Positions 38,201 to 47,649 of a DNA stretch of 64,000 nt are shown here, piece by piece. The position numbers were made by a program, and so were the translations under genes. Below the pieces are notes generated by a model, which ran no database searches, had not been told where the DNA came from, and was given only the letters and a program-made list of their open reading frames with translations. Source of the stretch: Sphingobacteriaceae bacterium (GTDB lineage Bacteria; Bacteroidota; Bacteroidia; B-17B0; Aurantibacillaceae); NCBI GenBank assembly GCA_016709575.1, contig JADJMM010000003.1, positions 310,001 through 374,000 of the forward strand, read 5' to 3'. How positions within the stretch are numbered: position 1 is the stretch's first letter; the number at the start of each line of letters is the position of its first letter.

Positions 38201-41200
38201 CATAATGAGGAAACGCTTGCGTGTTTTGTGCAGGTGATGTTGTCCAAGTATAAGTGAAAGGTGCTGTTCCGCTCGCCGGAGTACTTATTGCAACACCATT
38301 ACATGCTGCAGGACAAGAAGGATTTGTGAAAGTTGCATTTGCTAATAAAGCTGGTGGGTTCGTTAACACCGCTACATTTTGTCCTGTACAACCATTTGCA
38401 TCAGTTACAATTACTGTATAGTTACCGGCACATAATCCTGTAGGATTTTGTCCGGAGCCTGTTGCAATCCAAGAATAAGTTAATACACCGGTACCACCTG
38501 TTGCTATTGTAGTAATACTTCCGCTACAAGCTCCATTAGTAATTGTATTCGAATAATTTCCTGCGCATAAACCGGTAACAATACTGCTTGTTGAGGCTGA
38601 ACCAGACCAGTTATAAGTGTAGGTTGGTGTTCCACCTCCGGCAGTTACAGTTGCACTACCATTACATTGCGAATTACATAAAGCATCTGCAAAATTCAAA
38701 GAAGCATTTAGTGCAGGTGGATCGGCAATCTGAACTGTTGCTGTTGTAGTACAATTATTTGCATCAGTTACAGTAATCGTGTATACATTAGCACATAAAT
38801 TAATTAAATTATTTAAAACTGATCCAGCAAAAGAACCAACCGGTGTCCATGAAAAAGTATACGGTCCTGTTCCACCTGATGGGGTTGCTAATACTGTTCC
38901 AGTACAAGCGCCATTACATAAGGCATCACGTTTTGTAAATGTTACTGTTATTGATGAAGGTTGTGTAACAACAAATGTTTGTGTGTAAGGACAGTTATTT
39001 CCATCAGTAATATTTGCCGTATAATTTCCACCACAAATATTACTTAATGTTGGAGATGTTACTGCGCCAGGCGACCATGTATAAGAATAAGGAGCTGTTC
39101 CTCCTGCAGGTGAAGTTGTAATAGTTCCATCACAAGCTACGCCACATTTTGGATTTGTAACAACAGGATTTAAACTAAATGTTGGTGGTTGTGTAACAGA
39201 AATAGTTTGACTGATTAAACAATTGGTTGCATCACTTACATTAACCGCAAATGTTCCTTGACATAATCCACTCACAACAGAATTGGTAGAAACAATAGGA
39301 GATGACCAATTAATACTTATTGGTGCTGTACCTGTTACACTTACTGTTGCAGAACCATTACAAGAACCAAAACAAGTTACCGATGATGAAGTAACTGTGA
39401 CAGTTGGTCCGGTTGGATCGCTTAAACTTGCAACTAATGTTTGAGTACATCCTGCTCCATCTAATACAGTTAAGGTGTAAGATCCTGCACCAACATTACT
39501 CATTACAGAACCAGTTTGCGCTGATGGTGTCCAAGTATAAGAATAAGGAGCGGTGCCACCACTTACAAATGCCGTTACAGTTCCATTCGTTCCACCACAA
39601 GTGGTTGGACTTACAGGAACAAATGTTGCAGTAATTGGAGTCTTGGAAGTAACAGTAAATGTTTGTGAGCTTAAACAATTATTCGCGTCTCTTACATCTA
39701 AAGTATAAATACCTGCACATAAATTTGAAACGTTAGGAGTCCCTTGTCCCGTTGGATTACCCGGTGACCAAGTATATGAAATAACACCTGTACCACCAGT
39801 TGCAGTTACACTTATTGCACCATTACACGATCCAAAGCAATTAGGATTAGTTAGTGTAGAAGTAACACTTATTGCAGGAGGAGTATTAAATGTAATAGTA
39901 TTTGAATTTGTACAACCTAATGCATCTACAACATTAACTGTATAAGGTCCGGGACATAAACCGGTTGCTGTTTGAGAATTACCACCAACGGGTGACCAAG
40001 TATATGAATAGGGAACTGTACCTCCTGTTGGATTTGCATTTGCAATTCCGGTACAACCACTATTACAAGTTAATAAAGTTCCCGTTGTTGTTATACTTAC
40101 AATAACACTTTGTGCTACGTTAATTGTACGTGTTGTTGTACAACCTTTAGTATCTGAAACTAAAACTGTATAAACACCAACGCATAAACCTGAAGGCGTT
40201 GGTGTACCTTGTCCACCACCAGGTGCTGGTGTCCATGTATACGTATATCCCGGATTACCACCTGCGGGAGTTACTGTTGCCGCACCAATACAAATATTAC
40301 AGCTTGGCACTACACTATTCACCGCTACCGATAAAACAGTTGGTGAAGTAATAGCAACATTAGCATTTTGAATACAACCATTAGCATCCGTAACAGTTAC
40401 AATAAAGTTTCCGCTACATAATCCCGAAACCGCTCCTGTGGTGTTTGTAGTAACAGGTATTGTATTGTAAGAATATACAAATGGAGGAGTTCCACCCGTT
40501 GCATTTGCAAAAGCTTGTCCATCGCAACTACCTGCACAATTTGTAGGAACAGCTGTTGTTGTTATAGCTATTGAAGGAGTAGCTGCAACTGTTGTAGCAG
40601 AGGTAATCTGACAACCGTTAGCATCAGTAATAGTTAAAGAATAATTACCTGCACACAATCCGCCAATTGATGTAGCTGTACTTCCTGTTGACCAGTTATA
40701 AGTATAAGTTGGCGTACCTCCACTTACTGTTGAGTAACTGCACCATTGCAACTTCCAAAACAACTTGGTGAAGCGGGAGTTAAAGCCACCGTCATTGATA
40801 CAGGAGCTGCTACCGTTACTATTGTTTGTGAAGTACAGCCATTAACATCTCTTACATCTAATGTATAAGTTCCTGCACATTGTCCGTTAATGATTGGCGT
40901 ATTAAATGTTGCAGGTGCAGGCGTAGTCCAAGTATAAGTATAAGGCGGGCTACCTCCTACCGGACTACCTGATAATGAAGCATTACATTGACCAAAACAA
41001 GTTATAGATGTTGTAGTTGCTGTAACTGAAAAAGGATTTGGTTGTAATAAATTTACTGTTTGAGTTCGAACACAAGTTCCTGTTACATCACTAATAGATA
41101 AAGTATAAATACCTGAAGAAAAACTTCCGCATAATCCGGTGAATTGAGCTGTTGTTGAATTCGTAACTGTTCCTGTAAATGTAGTAGAGGCTAATGTGTA

Positions 41201-43620
41201 ATTATAAGGCCCCGTTCCTCCTGTTGGCGAAGAATTAATAATTCCATTACACAAACTATTACATGTAATACTTGTTGTGGTGATGCCAGGGTTAATTTGT
41301 GTTGGCTGACTAATTGAAAAAGTAGTAATTGGAACAGGGCAATTACTAGCATCGCGAACGGTTAATGTATAGAGGCCAGCACATAGTGCACTAACGGTCG
41401 CCGTACCCTGACCGGCAATAACTGAAGGTGTTGGCGCTGTCCAAGTGTAAGTATAACCGCCATTACCACCCACTGCTGTTGCGGTAGACGAGCCCGTGCA
41501 CTGTCCAAAACAATTAATACTTGTTTGAGCAACTGTTAATGTTATTGGTGGTGGTTGAGAAATTGTAATTACAGTTTGACTTGTACATAAAGAAGCATCA
41601 CGAACAGCGATAGTATAAGATCCTGCACATAATCCTGTAATACTTTGTGAATTGCCGATTACTGTAGGACCTGTTGCTGTCCATGTAAATGTAAATGGTG
41701 GTGTTCCTCCGCTTTGTCCGGCATTTGCACTTCCATTACAAGTTGCATTACAAGTTGCATTTGTAAATGTTGGTGTTAATGTAATTGGTGGTGGTTGTGA
41801 AATGGCAAATGTTCGTGTAATAACACAAGCATTTAAATCAGCAATTGTAACCGTAAAATTTGCAGGTGCAGGAACATTCGAACCACATAATGCAGAAGCC
41901 AATGGTGTTCCTTGTCCGCCACCGGGTACGGGTGACCATGTATATGTATAACCAGGAGTTCCTCCACTTGCATTAACTTGAGCGCTTGCATTACATAATC
42001 CACCGCAAGTAACATTGGTTTGCGATTGAGTTGCTGTTAATGCTGCTGTAGGTTGTAAAACTGTTGAAGTATATGTTGTGGGACAACTGTTTGCATCAGT
42101 TATTGTTGCAGTAATCGGACTGACGCTTGCGCACAAAGAAGTTAAAGAAGATGTTCCGCCCGCACCAATGGCAACACTTGCCCCTGTACTCCAATTTACG
42201 GTGTAACCAGGTGTTCCACCGTTAGGTGTAACTTGAGATGAACCTGTACATGCACCAAAACAAGTAATACTTTGTGTTGTACCATTTGCTACTAGCTGAG
42301 GTGGTGGTGCGATTGATTTTGTTGCAATACCCGAACAACCATTTTTATCAGTGATAGTAAAAGTATAATTTATATTACCACACATGTTACCAATTGTAAA
42401 ACCAGCAGCTGATAAAATAGGTGGAGATATTGGAGGATTTACAGTAACGGTATAAGGCGAAACACCACCTGCAATACTTAAAGTCATAGATCCATTACAA
42501 CTTGAAAAACATAATGGAGGTCGTTGCACCAACGTACTTAAAATATAAGATGGTGGTTGGAAGTTAAAATTACTTGTTGCGTTTCCGTTAACCGTTAAAG
42601 GAATAGGTATAAATGTGATAATATCAAAAACAGTTGCTGCATATTGTAATGGAGCACAATAACAAAGTCCGCCAACAGTATAAGTAGCGCCTGGTAATAA
42701 ATTGGTTGTTCCGATATTATTTGCTGTTGTGGTACAACTTGGATCACTACCAACAACTAAATTGTATGTACTGGTACATGTAGCATCGATGTTTAAGGTA
42801 AATGAACCTGTACAAGAACCCGAACATTCCGGTAAAGTTGTGATTGAAGCCTGGCAAACTGCGTTAAGTTTATTGTCAACAAGCTTAGAAGTTGATCCAA
42901 AATTTATGTTTCCTAATTTTACTTTGTTGGCGTCTGAAATTGGAGCATAAAAACCAAATCTGTTTGCTTTAAATTCAGGAGTATCTTCTATAATAAATGA
43001 ATTAGTGATATTAAAATAAGAAGATTCAATAAAGAATTCCGTTAAATTTCCTTTCACTTTAACATCTTTTGCTGAAAGCGAAGAAAAATTAAAATGATAG
43101 TTACCATTTTCGAATAAAATTCTTTTGTTTTCGTTTAGAGTTATTGGATGTATATTATATTCACCCTCGTAGAATAATAAATTACAATTTAAACTTAAGT
43201 TGCTATTAAAATTAATTTCATTTGTTGATTTATCCGCTGAAGCAAAAATTACATCACCGTTAAAATCAAACATTATATAATAATATAATTCGAGGGAAGA
43301 CTAAATATGTAAAATCGAATTCTGATTACTGGTAAAAGCACTTTACAAACACTACCGATAGTTTTTAGTGATTTAACCTTTGCCATGAAAGGAAATTCAA
43401 CAGTAATATAATCCGAACCACTTTTATCATTAAAAATAACATCTGTTGCTGAATTTGGGACTAAATTTGAAGGGGCGCCTCCACTTGTCATTGACCAATG
43501 ACTCGGGTCATTGAAACTACCTGAACCTCCAACCCAGTACAAAGTTTGCGCATAAACGCCTGTAACAGAGCTAAATAAAATCGTTATTAATAGTAAAAGT
43601 CTTTTCACACAGAGGGCCAT
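35244..43620 (-). CDS. giant SprB-type repeat adhesin with type B T9SS sorting domain (four frameshifts)
   Basis: About 2,790 residues. A signal peptide (LLLLITILFSSVTGVYAQ) leads to YWVGGSGSFNDPSHWS. About 28 SprB-like repeats of 75-90 residues follow. Each has C-x-G-x-C-N-G, a GG-x-x-P-Y-T-Y-T-W strand, and LCAGxYTVTVTDANGC, with paired cysteines. Residues ~2500-2690 are PKD-like, and the last ~90 residues (EIFIPNGFSNNGDGKNDFW through NRWGELLF to VGTYYYII) are the gliding-associated C-terminal sorting domain. Breaks lie near 43275, 40735, 38222 and 36705, each a single-base change rejoining a repeat. One repeat near 38540 is about 30 residues short. It is exported through T9SS, probably with the adjoining PorP/SprF, as a surface adhesin or gliding filament. 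Confidence 0.92.
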
Positions 43621-43747
43621 AAACTTAAAAGTTTTACGAATTTAAGTGTTAAAAGTTACTAAAAACCTCGCACATAACCATATAATTAACATTTTGACTG
43701 TTGGAAAGGTATTTCGTACTTAGTGTATGCATTTTAAAAATTAGTTT

Positions 43748-44302
43748 ATGGAAGAAAATCCTTGGATAACAAACAGCTCAGAAAAGGTATATGAATCGCC
43801 CTGGATTAAGGTGACTAAACACGATGTTTTGAACCCGGCAGGGAAGCCCGCAACTTATAGTACGGTTCATTTTAAGGGCTTGGCAATTGGCGTGTTAGCA
43901 CTTGATAATGAGCTAAATACGTGGCTGGTTGGGCAATGGCGCTACCCTGTAAATGAGTATAGTTGGGAGATTCCTGAAGGTGGTGGTGCTTTAGATGTGG
44001 AACCTGTTGAATCGGCCAAAAGAGAGCTAAAAGAAGAGACCGGAATTGTGGCCAAAAACTACAAAGAAATCATGCGATTGCACTTAAGCAACTCGGCAAC
44101 CGATGAATTAGCAATTGTTTATGTAGCCACGGGATTAAGCTTCGAAAATTCGGAACCGGAAGAAAGTGAAGTGCTACAAATAAAAAAAATACACTTCAAT
44201 GAAGCCTACAATTGGGTTATGGAAGGTAAAATTACCGACGCAATTACTGTTGCAGCAATATTAAAGACTAAAATTTTAATTGACAGTGGTCAATTAAAGT
44301 AA
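43748..44302 (+). CDS. Nudix hydrolase
   Basis: 184 residues. The Nudix box is complete: GGALDVEPVESAKRELKEETGI, with the metal-binding RELxEE core. Upstream VLALDNELNTWLVGQWRYPVNEYSWEIPEGGG and downstream LHLSNSATDELAIVYVATGL follow the ADP-ribose pyrophosphatase branch, which cleaves nucleoside diphosphate sugars. The exact substrate cannot be read from the sequence. It is the first gene of a plus-strand run that continues to 47246. Confidence 0.9.
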   Translation: MEENPWITNSSEKVYESPWIKVTKHDVLNPAGKPATYSTVHFKGLAIGVLALDNELNTWLVGQWRYPVNEYSWEIPEGGGALDVEPVESAKRELKEETGIVAKNYKEIMRLHLSNSATDELAIVYVATGLSFENSEPEESEVLQIKKIHFNEAYNWVMEGKITDAITVAAILKTKILIDSGQLK

Positions 44303-44337
44303 TCCATATAAATTTTATACCTTTATTGTCCTGTTTT

Positions 44338-45318
44338 ATGAAGAAGCTGATAGAAAATTTTCCGAGTCAATTACGCGAAGCCCTTGAAATTGCTAATGCA
44401 GCAAAACTTACGCCTAAACATAATATTCAAAATGTTATTGTTACCGGTTTAGGTGGTTCGGGAATTGGCGGAACTATTATTTCAGAATTAGTTGCTGATT
44501 CTTGTCCTATTCCTGTTTTAATAAACAAAGATTATTTTCTTCCTAAATACGTTAATAATACTTCACTTGTAATTATCTCTTCTTATTCGGGCAACACCGA
44601 AGAAACTTTAGAAGCGATGCAACAAGCAATAACTAAACAAGCCCAAATAATTTGTATTACAAGCGGCGGAAAAGTTGAAGAAATTGCGAAACAACATAAT
44701 TTAGATGTCATTAAAATTCCGGGCGGTAATCCTCCCCGCTCTTGTATTGGCTATTCGTTAATTCAATTAATAAAAGTATTTGTTCATTATAGTTTAGCTC
44801 CAGTATCTTTATTAACGGACGCAAAAAACAGTATTGATTTATTAGAAAAAGAAAATAATAACATCACCACTGAAGCAAAACATTTAGCTAAAGTTTTGTT
44901 GAATAAAATTCCGGTTATTTATTCATTAGGCAGTTGCGAAGGTGTTAGCGTTCGTTTCCGTCAGCAAATAAACGAAAACAGTAAAGTGCTTTGCTGGCAT
45001 CATGTTTTTCCGGAAATGAATCATAATGAATTAGTGGGCTGGACTACTAAAAACGAGAATATTGCAGTAGTTACATTCCGCACTTCGTTTGATTACAAGC
45101 GTACTCAAAAACGTTTTGAGGTTTGTAAAACAGTTTTCGAAAAATACTCAGCCAGTGTGAATGATATTGTTGCAAAAGGAAATTCGAAAACCGAGCAATT
45201 TATTTACCTTATTAATATTGGCGATTGGATTAGTTTATATTTAGCTGAACTAAGAGGAGTTGATCCGGTTGAGGTAAATGTCATCGATCATCTTAAGCAA
45301 GAACTTTCGAAATTTTAA
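44338..45318 (+). CDS. bifunctional phosphoglucose/phosphomannose isomerase
   Basis: 326 residues with two SIS (sugar isomerase) lobes. The first has NVIVTGLGGSGIGGTIISELV and SLVIISSYSGNTEETLEAM. The second has VIYSLGSCEGVSVRFRQQINENSKVLCWHHVFPEMNHNELVGW, which holds the catalytic Glu and His of the archaeal-type PGI/PMI family. The enzyme interconverts fructose 6-phosphate with glucose or mannose 6-phosphate. I chose ATG 44338 (MKKLIENFPSQL) over an upstream TTG. It lies between the Nudix gene and lipB. Confidence 0.9.
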   Translation: MKKLIENFPSQLREALEIANAAKLTPKHNIQNVIVTGLGGSGIGGTIISELVADSCPIPVLINKDYFLPKYVNNTSLVIISSYSGNTEETLEAMQQAITKQAQIICITSGGKVEEIAKQHNLDVIKIPGGNPPRSCIGYSLIQLIKVFVHYSLAPVSLLTDAKNSIDLLEKENNNITTEAKHLAKVLLNKIPVIYSLGSCEGVSVRFRQQINENSKVLCWHHVFPEMNHNELVGWTTKNENIAVVTFRTSFDYKRTQKRFEVCKTVFEKYSASVNDIVAKGNSKTEQFIYLINIGDWISLYLAELRGVDPVEVNVIDHLKQELSKF

Positions 45319-45349
45319 TTTATCCTGCGTAGCTTTTACGGAAGTAGTA

Positions 45350-46078
45350 ATGCCCAAAAACAAAAAGGTAATATTTGAAGACCTTGGTTTAATGGATTAC
45401 AAAATTTGCTGGGATTACCAGGAAAATTTGTTTTCTAAAACTGTAGAACAAAAAATCTCCAATAGGAACAACAACACAGAACTTCCCACCAATAATTATT
45501 TATTGTTTGTTGAACACCCTCACGTTTACACCTTAGGGAAAAGTGGTGATGAGAAAAATTTACTGGTTAACGAAAAAGCACTCGAAGAAAAAGAGGCTAC
45601 CTACTATAAAATTAACCGCGGTGGAGATATAACGTACCACGGACCTGGGCAATTAGTAGCCTACCCTATTTTAGATTTAGATAATTTTTTTACCGACATT
45701 CATAAATATTTACGTCTGCTTGAAGAAACCATAATTTTAACTTTAGCTGAATACGGCATTAAAGGCGAAAGAAGCGAAGGCGAAACAGGCGTTTGGATTG
45801 ATATTAATAATCCTGCTAAAGCAAGAAAAATTTGTGCGCTTGGTGTTCGCTGCAGCAGATGGGTTACTATGCACGGTTGGGGATTTAATGTAAATGCGGA
45901 TTTAAATTATTTCAATAATATTATTCCTTGCGGCATCGAAAATAAATCTGTTACCAGTTTAAATAAAGAACTTGGTATAAAGGAAGTGAACATGCCTGAA
46001 GTAAAAGAAAAATTAAAAAAACACTTCAGTGCACTTTTCGAGTGCCATATTGTTGAGGTTTCTGCCGTAAATAAATAA
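45350..46078 (+). CDS. lipB: octanoyltransferase LipB
   Basis: 242 residues. The enzyme moves octanoyl groups from acyl carrier protein to lipoyl domains. Family signatures are RGGDITYHGPGQLVAYPILDL, the catalytic Lys in ARKICALGVRCSRWVTMHGWGFNVN and the catalytic Cys in IIPCGIENKSVTSL. The start is ATG 45350 (MPKNKKVIFEDLGLMDY), as usual for the family. A longer frame opens inside the isomerase gene but adds residues with no family match. It ends 1 nt before the serine hydrolase gene. Confidence 0.95.
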   Translation: MPKNKKVIFEDLGLMDYKICWDYQENLFSKTVEQKISNRNNNTELPTNNYLLFVEHPHVYTLGKSGDEKNLLVNEKALEEKEATYYKINRGGDITYHGPGQLVAYPILDLDNFFTDIHKYLRLLEETIILTLAEYGIKGERSEGETGVWIDINNPAKARKICALGVRCSRWVTMHGWGFNVNADLNYFNNIIPCGIENKSVTSLNKELGIKEVNMPEVKEKLKKHFSALFECHIVEVSAVNK

Positions 46079-46079
46079 G

Positions 46080-47246
46080 ATGCTGAAGAAAATTCTCAAA
46101 TTCATTTCCTATTTCGCACTCTCCATAATTATAGTGGTGAATTTAGCTATTCTGCTTTCAGGCAGATTATACTTATACAAAGGACTTTGGAATACTTATC
46201 TTTCCGCACGCGTTGGACCAAGCGCCACTGAATATTTAATTTTTGAAAACAGGAAGGTAGAAGCGCAAAATTCTTCTCCACTAATTAAATCCGAAAAATA
46301 TAATAAAGGAAAAATTCCTTCAGAAGTTGAAAGTATTTTAGATAATTACGATTCACATGCTTTTGTCATTATAAAAAATGACAGCTTACTTCACGAACAA
46401 CATTGGGACGGATACAGCGACACCTCACACACCAACTCATTCAGTATTTCAAAAACCTATTGTAGTATTTTATTGGGCTGTGCATTAAAAGATGGTTGCA
46501 TAAAAAGTTTAGACCAGCCGGTTGGAGATTTTATTCCTGAATTTAGAATTGGTGATAAATCAAAAGTGACTTTAAGAAATTTAGCAACAATGACTTCAGG
46601 AATTGATTTTAATGAAAGTTATATTAATCCATTTGCTTATCCTGCAGAAGGATATTATGGCGATGATGTTTTAGCTGCATGCCTTCCTTATAACATGGGC
46701 GAAGAACCCGGAAAAATTTTCAGATACCTCAGCGGAAATTCAGCTTTGCTAGGAATTTGTATTTCAAAAGCAACAGGAAAACCTCTCTCACAATATTTAA
46801 GCGATCGTTTATGGAAAGATTTAGAATGTCAACAACCCGCTTGGTGGAGTTTAGATAAAAAAGACGGGCAAGAAAAAGGATTTTGTTGTTTGAATAGTAA
46901 CGCAACCGATTTTGCAAGAATAGGAATGTTGTATTTGAATTTCGGCAAATGGAAAGGAAAACAAATTGTGGATTCAGATTATGTTGCAAACAGTATTATT
47001 CCTTTTAATTGTAAAGAAGATGACGGCACTCCTAATAAAACTTACGGTTACAATTGGTGGATCACAGAATACAAAGGCGACAACATATTTTATGCGCGAG
47101 GAATTTTAGGGCAGTATGTTATTTGTGTTCCTGCAAAAAAATTAGTGATTGTAAAACTCGGAAGAACCCGAAGACCAAAAACAAGCGATGAGCATTGTCC
47201 TGAAGATGTATCGATGTGTATTGATGCAGCTACTGCAATGTATTAA
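46080..47246 (+). CDS. serine hydrolase, beta-lactamase class C family
   Basis: 388 residues. An N-terminal helix (FISYFALSIIIVVNLAILLSG) anchors or exports the protein. The catalytic Ser-x-x-Lys is SISK in TNSFSISKTYCSILLG; TMTSGIDFNE and GYNWWI fill the usual second and third motif positions. The family covers class C beta-lactamases, esterases and DD-peptidases acting in the periplasm. Its substrate is unknown, and similarity to EstB-like esterases is as likely as lactamase activity. The last 4 bases overlap the convergent ferredoxin gene. Confidence 0.88.
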   Translation: MLKKILKFISYFALSIIIVVNLAILLSGRLYLYKGLWNTYLSARVGPSATEYLIFENRKVEAQNSSPLIKSEKYNKGKIPSEVESILDNYDSHAFVIIKNDSLLHEQHWDGYSDTSHTNSFSISKTYCSILLGCALKDGCIKSLDQPVGDFIPEFRIGDKSKVTLRNLATMTSGIDFNESYINPFAYPAEGYYGDDVLAACLPYNMGEEPGKIFRYLSGNSALLGICISKATGKPLSQYLSDRLWKDLECQQPAWWSLDKKDGQEKGFCCLNSNATDFARIGMLYLNFGKWKGKQIVDSDYVANSIIPFNCKEDDGTPNKTYGYNWWITEYKGDNIFYARGILGQYVICVPAKKLVIVKLGRTRRPKTSDEHCPEDVSMCIDAATAMY

Positions 47247-47572
47247 CTCAAGCCATCACCCATAATCTTCACCACAATACCATCCATTTGTGAAGATAAT
47301 TTTAGCTGACAAGATAAACGCGATGTATCTGTAATATTTGGAAGAGTATCCAACATCGCGTATTCATCATTACTGATTTCATGTAAGTTCTCAAAACCTT
47401 TTATAACCTCAACATGACAAGTAGCGCACAATGCCATACCTCCACAGGTAGCTAAAATATCGTATTCGTTCCCTTTTAAAAATTCCATTAAGCTTAAACC
47501 CATATCGGTTGGAGCTTGCAATGATGTTAAGGTGTTGTCGGGGTTCTGAATATTGATTGTAATGTCTGTCAT
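47243..47572 (-). CDS. 2Fe-2S ferredoxin
   Basis: 109 residues of the adrenodoxin/Isc-type plant-fold ferredoxin. The cluster ligands are the three Cys of ATCGGMALCATCHVEV and the Cys of SRLSCQLKLSSQMDG. It transfers single electrons in the cytoplasm; the partner reductase is not in the window. It is a single gene, with a terminator between it and the PPIase gene. Confidence 0.94.
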   Translation of the reverse strand: MTDITINIQNPDNTLTSLQAPTDMGLSLMEFLKGNEYDILATCGGMALCATCHVEVIKGFENLHEISNDEYAMLDTLPNITDTSRLSCQLKLSSQMDGIVVKIMGDGLS

Positions 47573-47593
47573 AAAAAAATTGTCTCAAAAAAA

Positions 47594-47633
47594 AGCCCCG
47601 CGCCCTTCGACTAGCTCAGGATGACGCAGGGCT
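47594..47633. terminator. terminator-like hairpin containing a dispersed Bacteroidota repeat
   Basis: AGCCCCGCG at the left pairs with CGCAGGGCT at the right (one mismatch), flanked by A and T runs. It can terminate transcription of the PPIase gene on the minus strand. The loop holds CCTTCGACTAGCTCAGGATG, a sequence I recall as a frequent intergenic repeat in this phylum. Confidence 0.7.
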
Positions 47634-47649
47634 TTTAATTTAAAAAGTA

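Noticed and set aside
35244..43620. Regularly repeated sequence resembling a CRISPR array or satellite
   Set aside because: The period is about 240 bp, it is translated in frame with conserved Cys and Trp, and units diverge as protein repeats; it is a SprB-type adhesin. Opposite-strand frames there are shadows of it.
45278..45349. Longer LipB starting inside the isomerase gene
   Set aside because: The extra residues match no LipB family sequence; ATG 45350 gives the normal N-terminus.
46080..47246. Antibiotic-resistance beta-lactamase
   Set aside because: Only the general SxxK serine hydrolase pattern is present with a membrane anchor; nothing supports resistance over esterase or peptidase activity.
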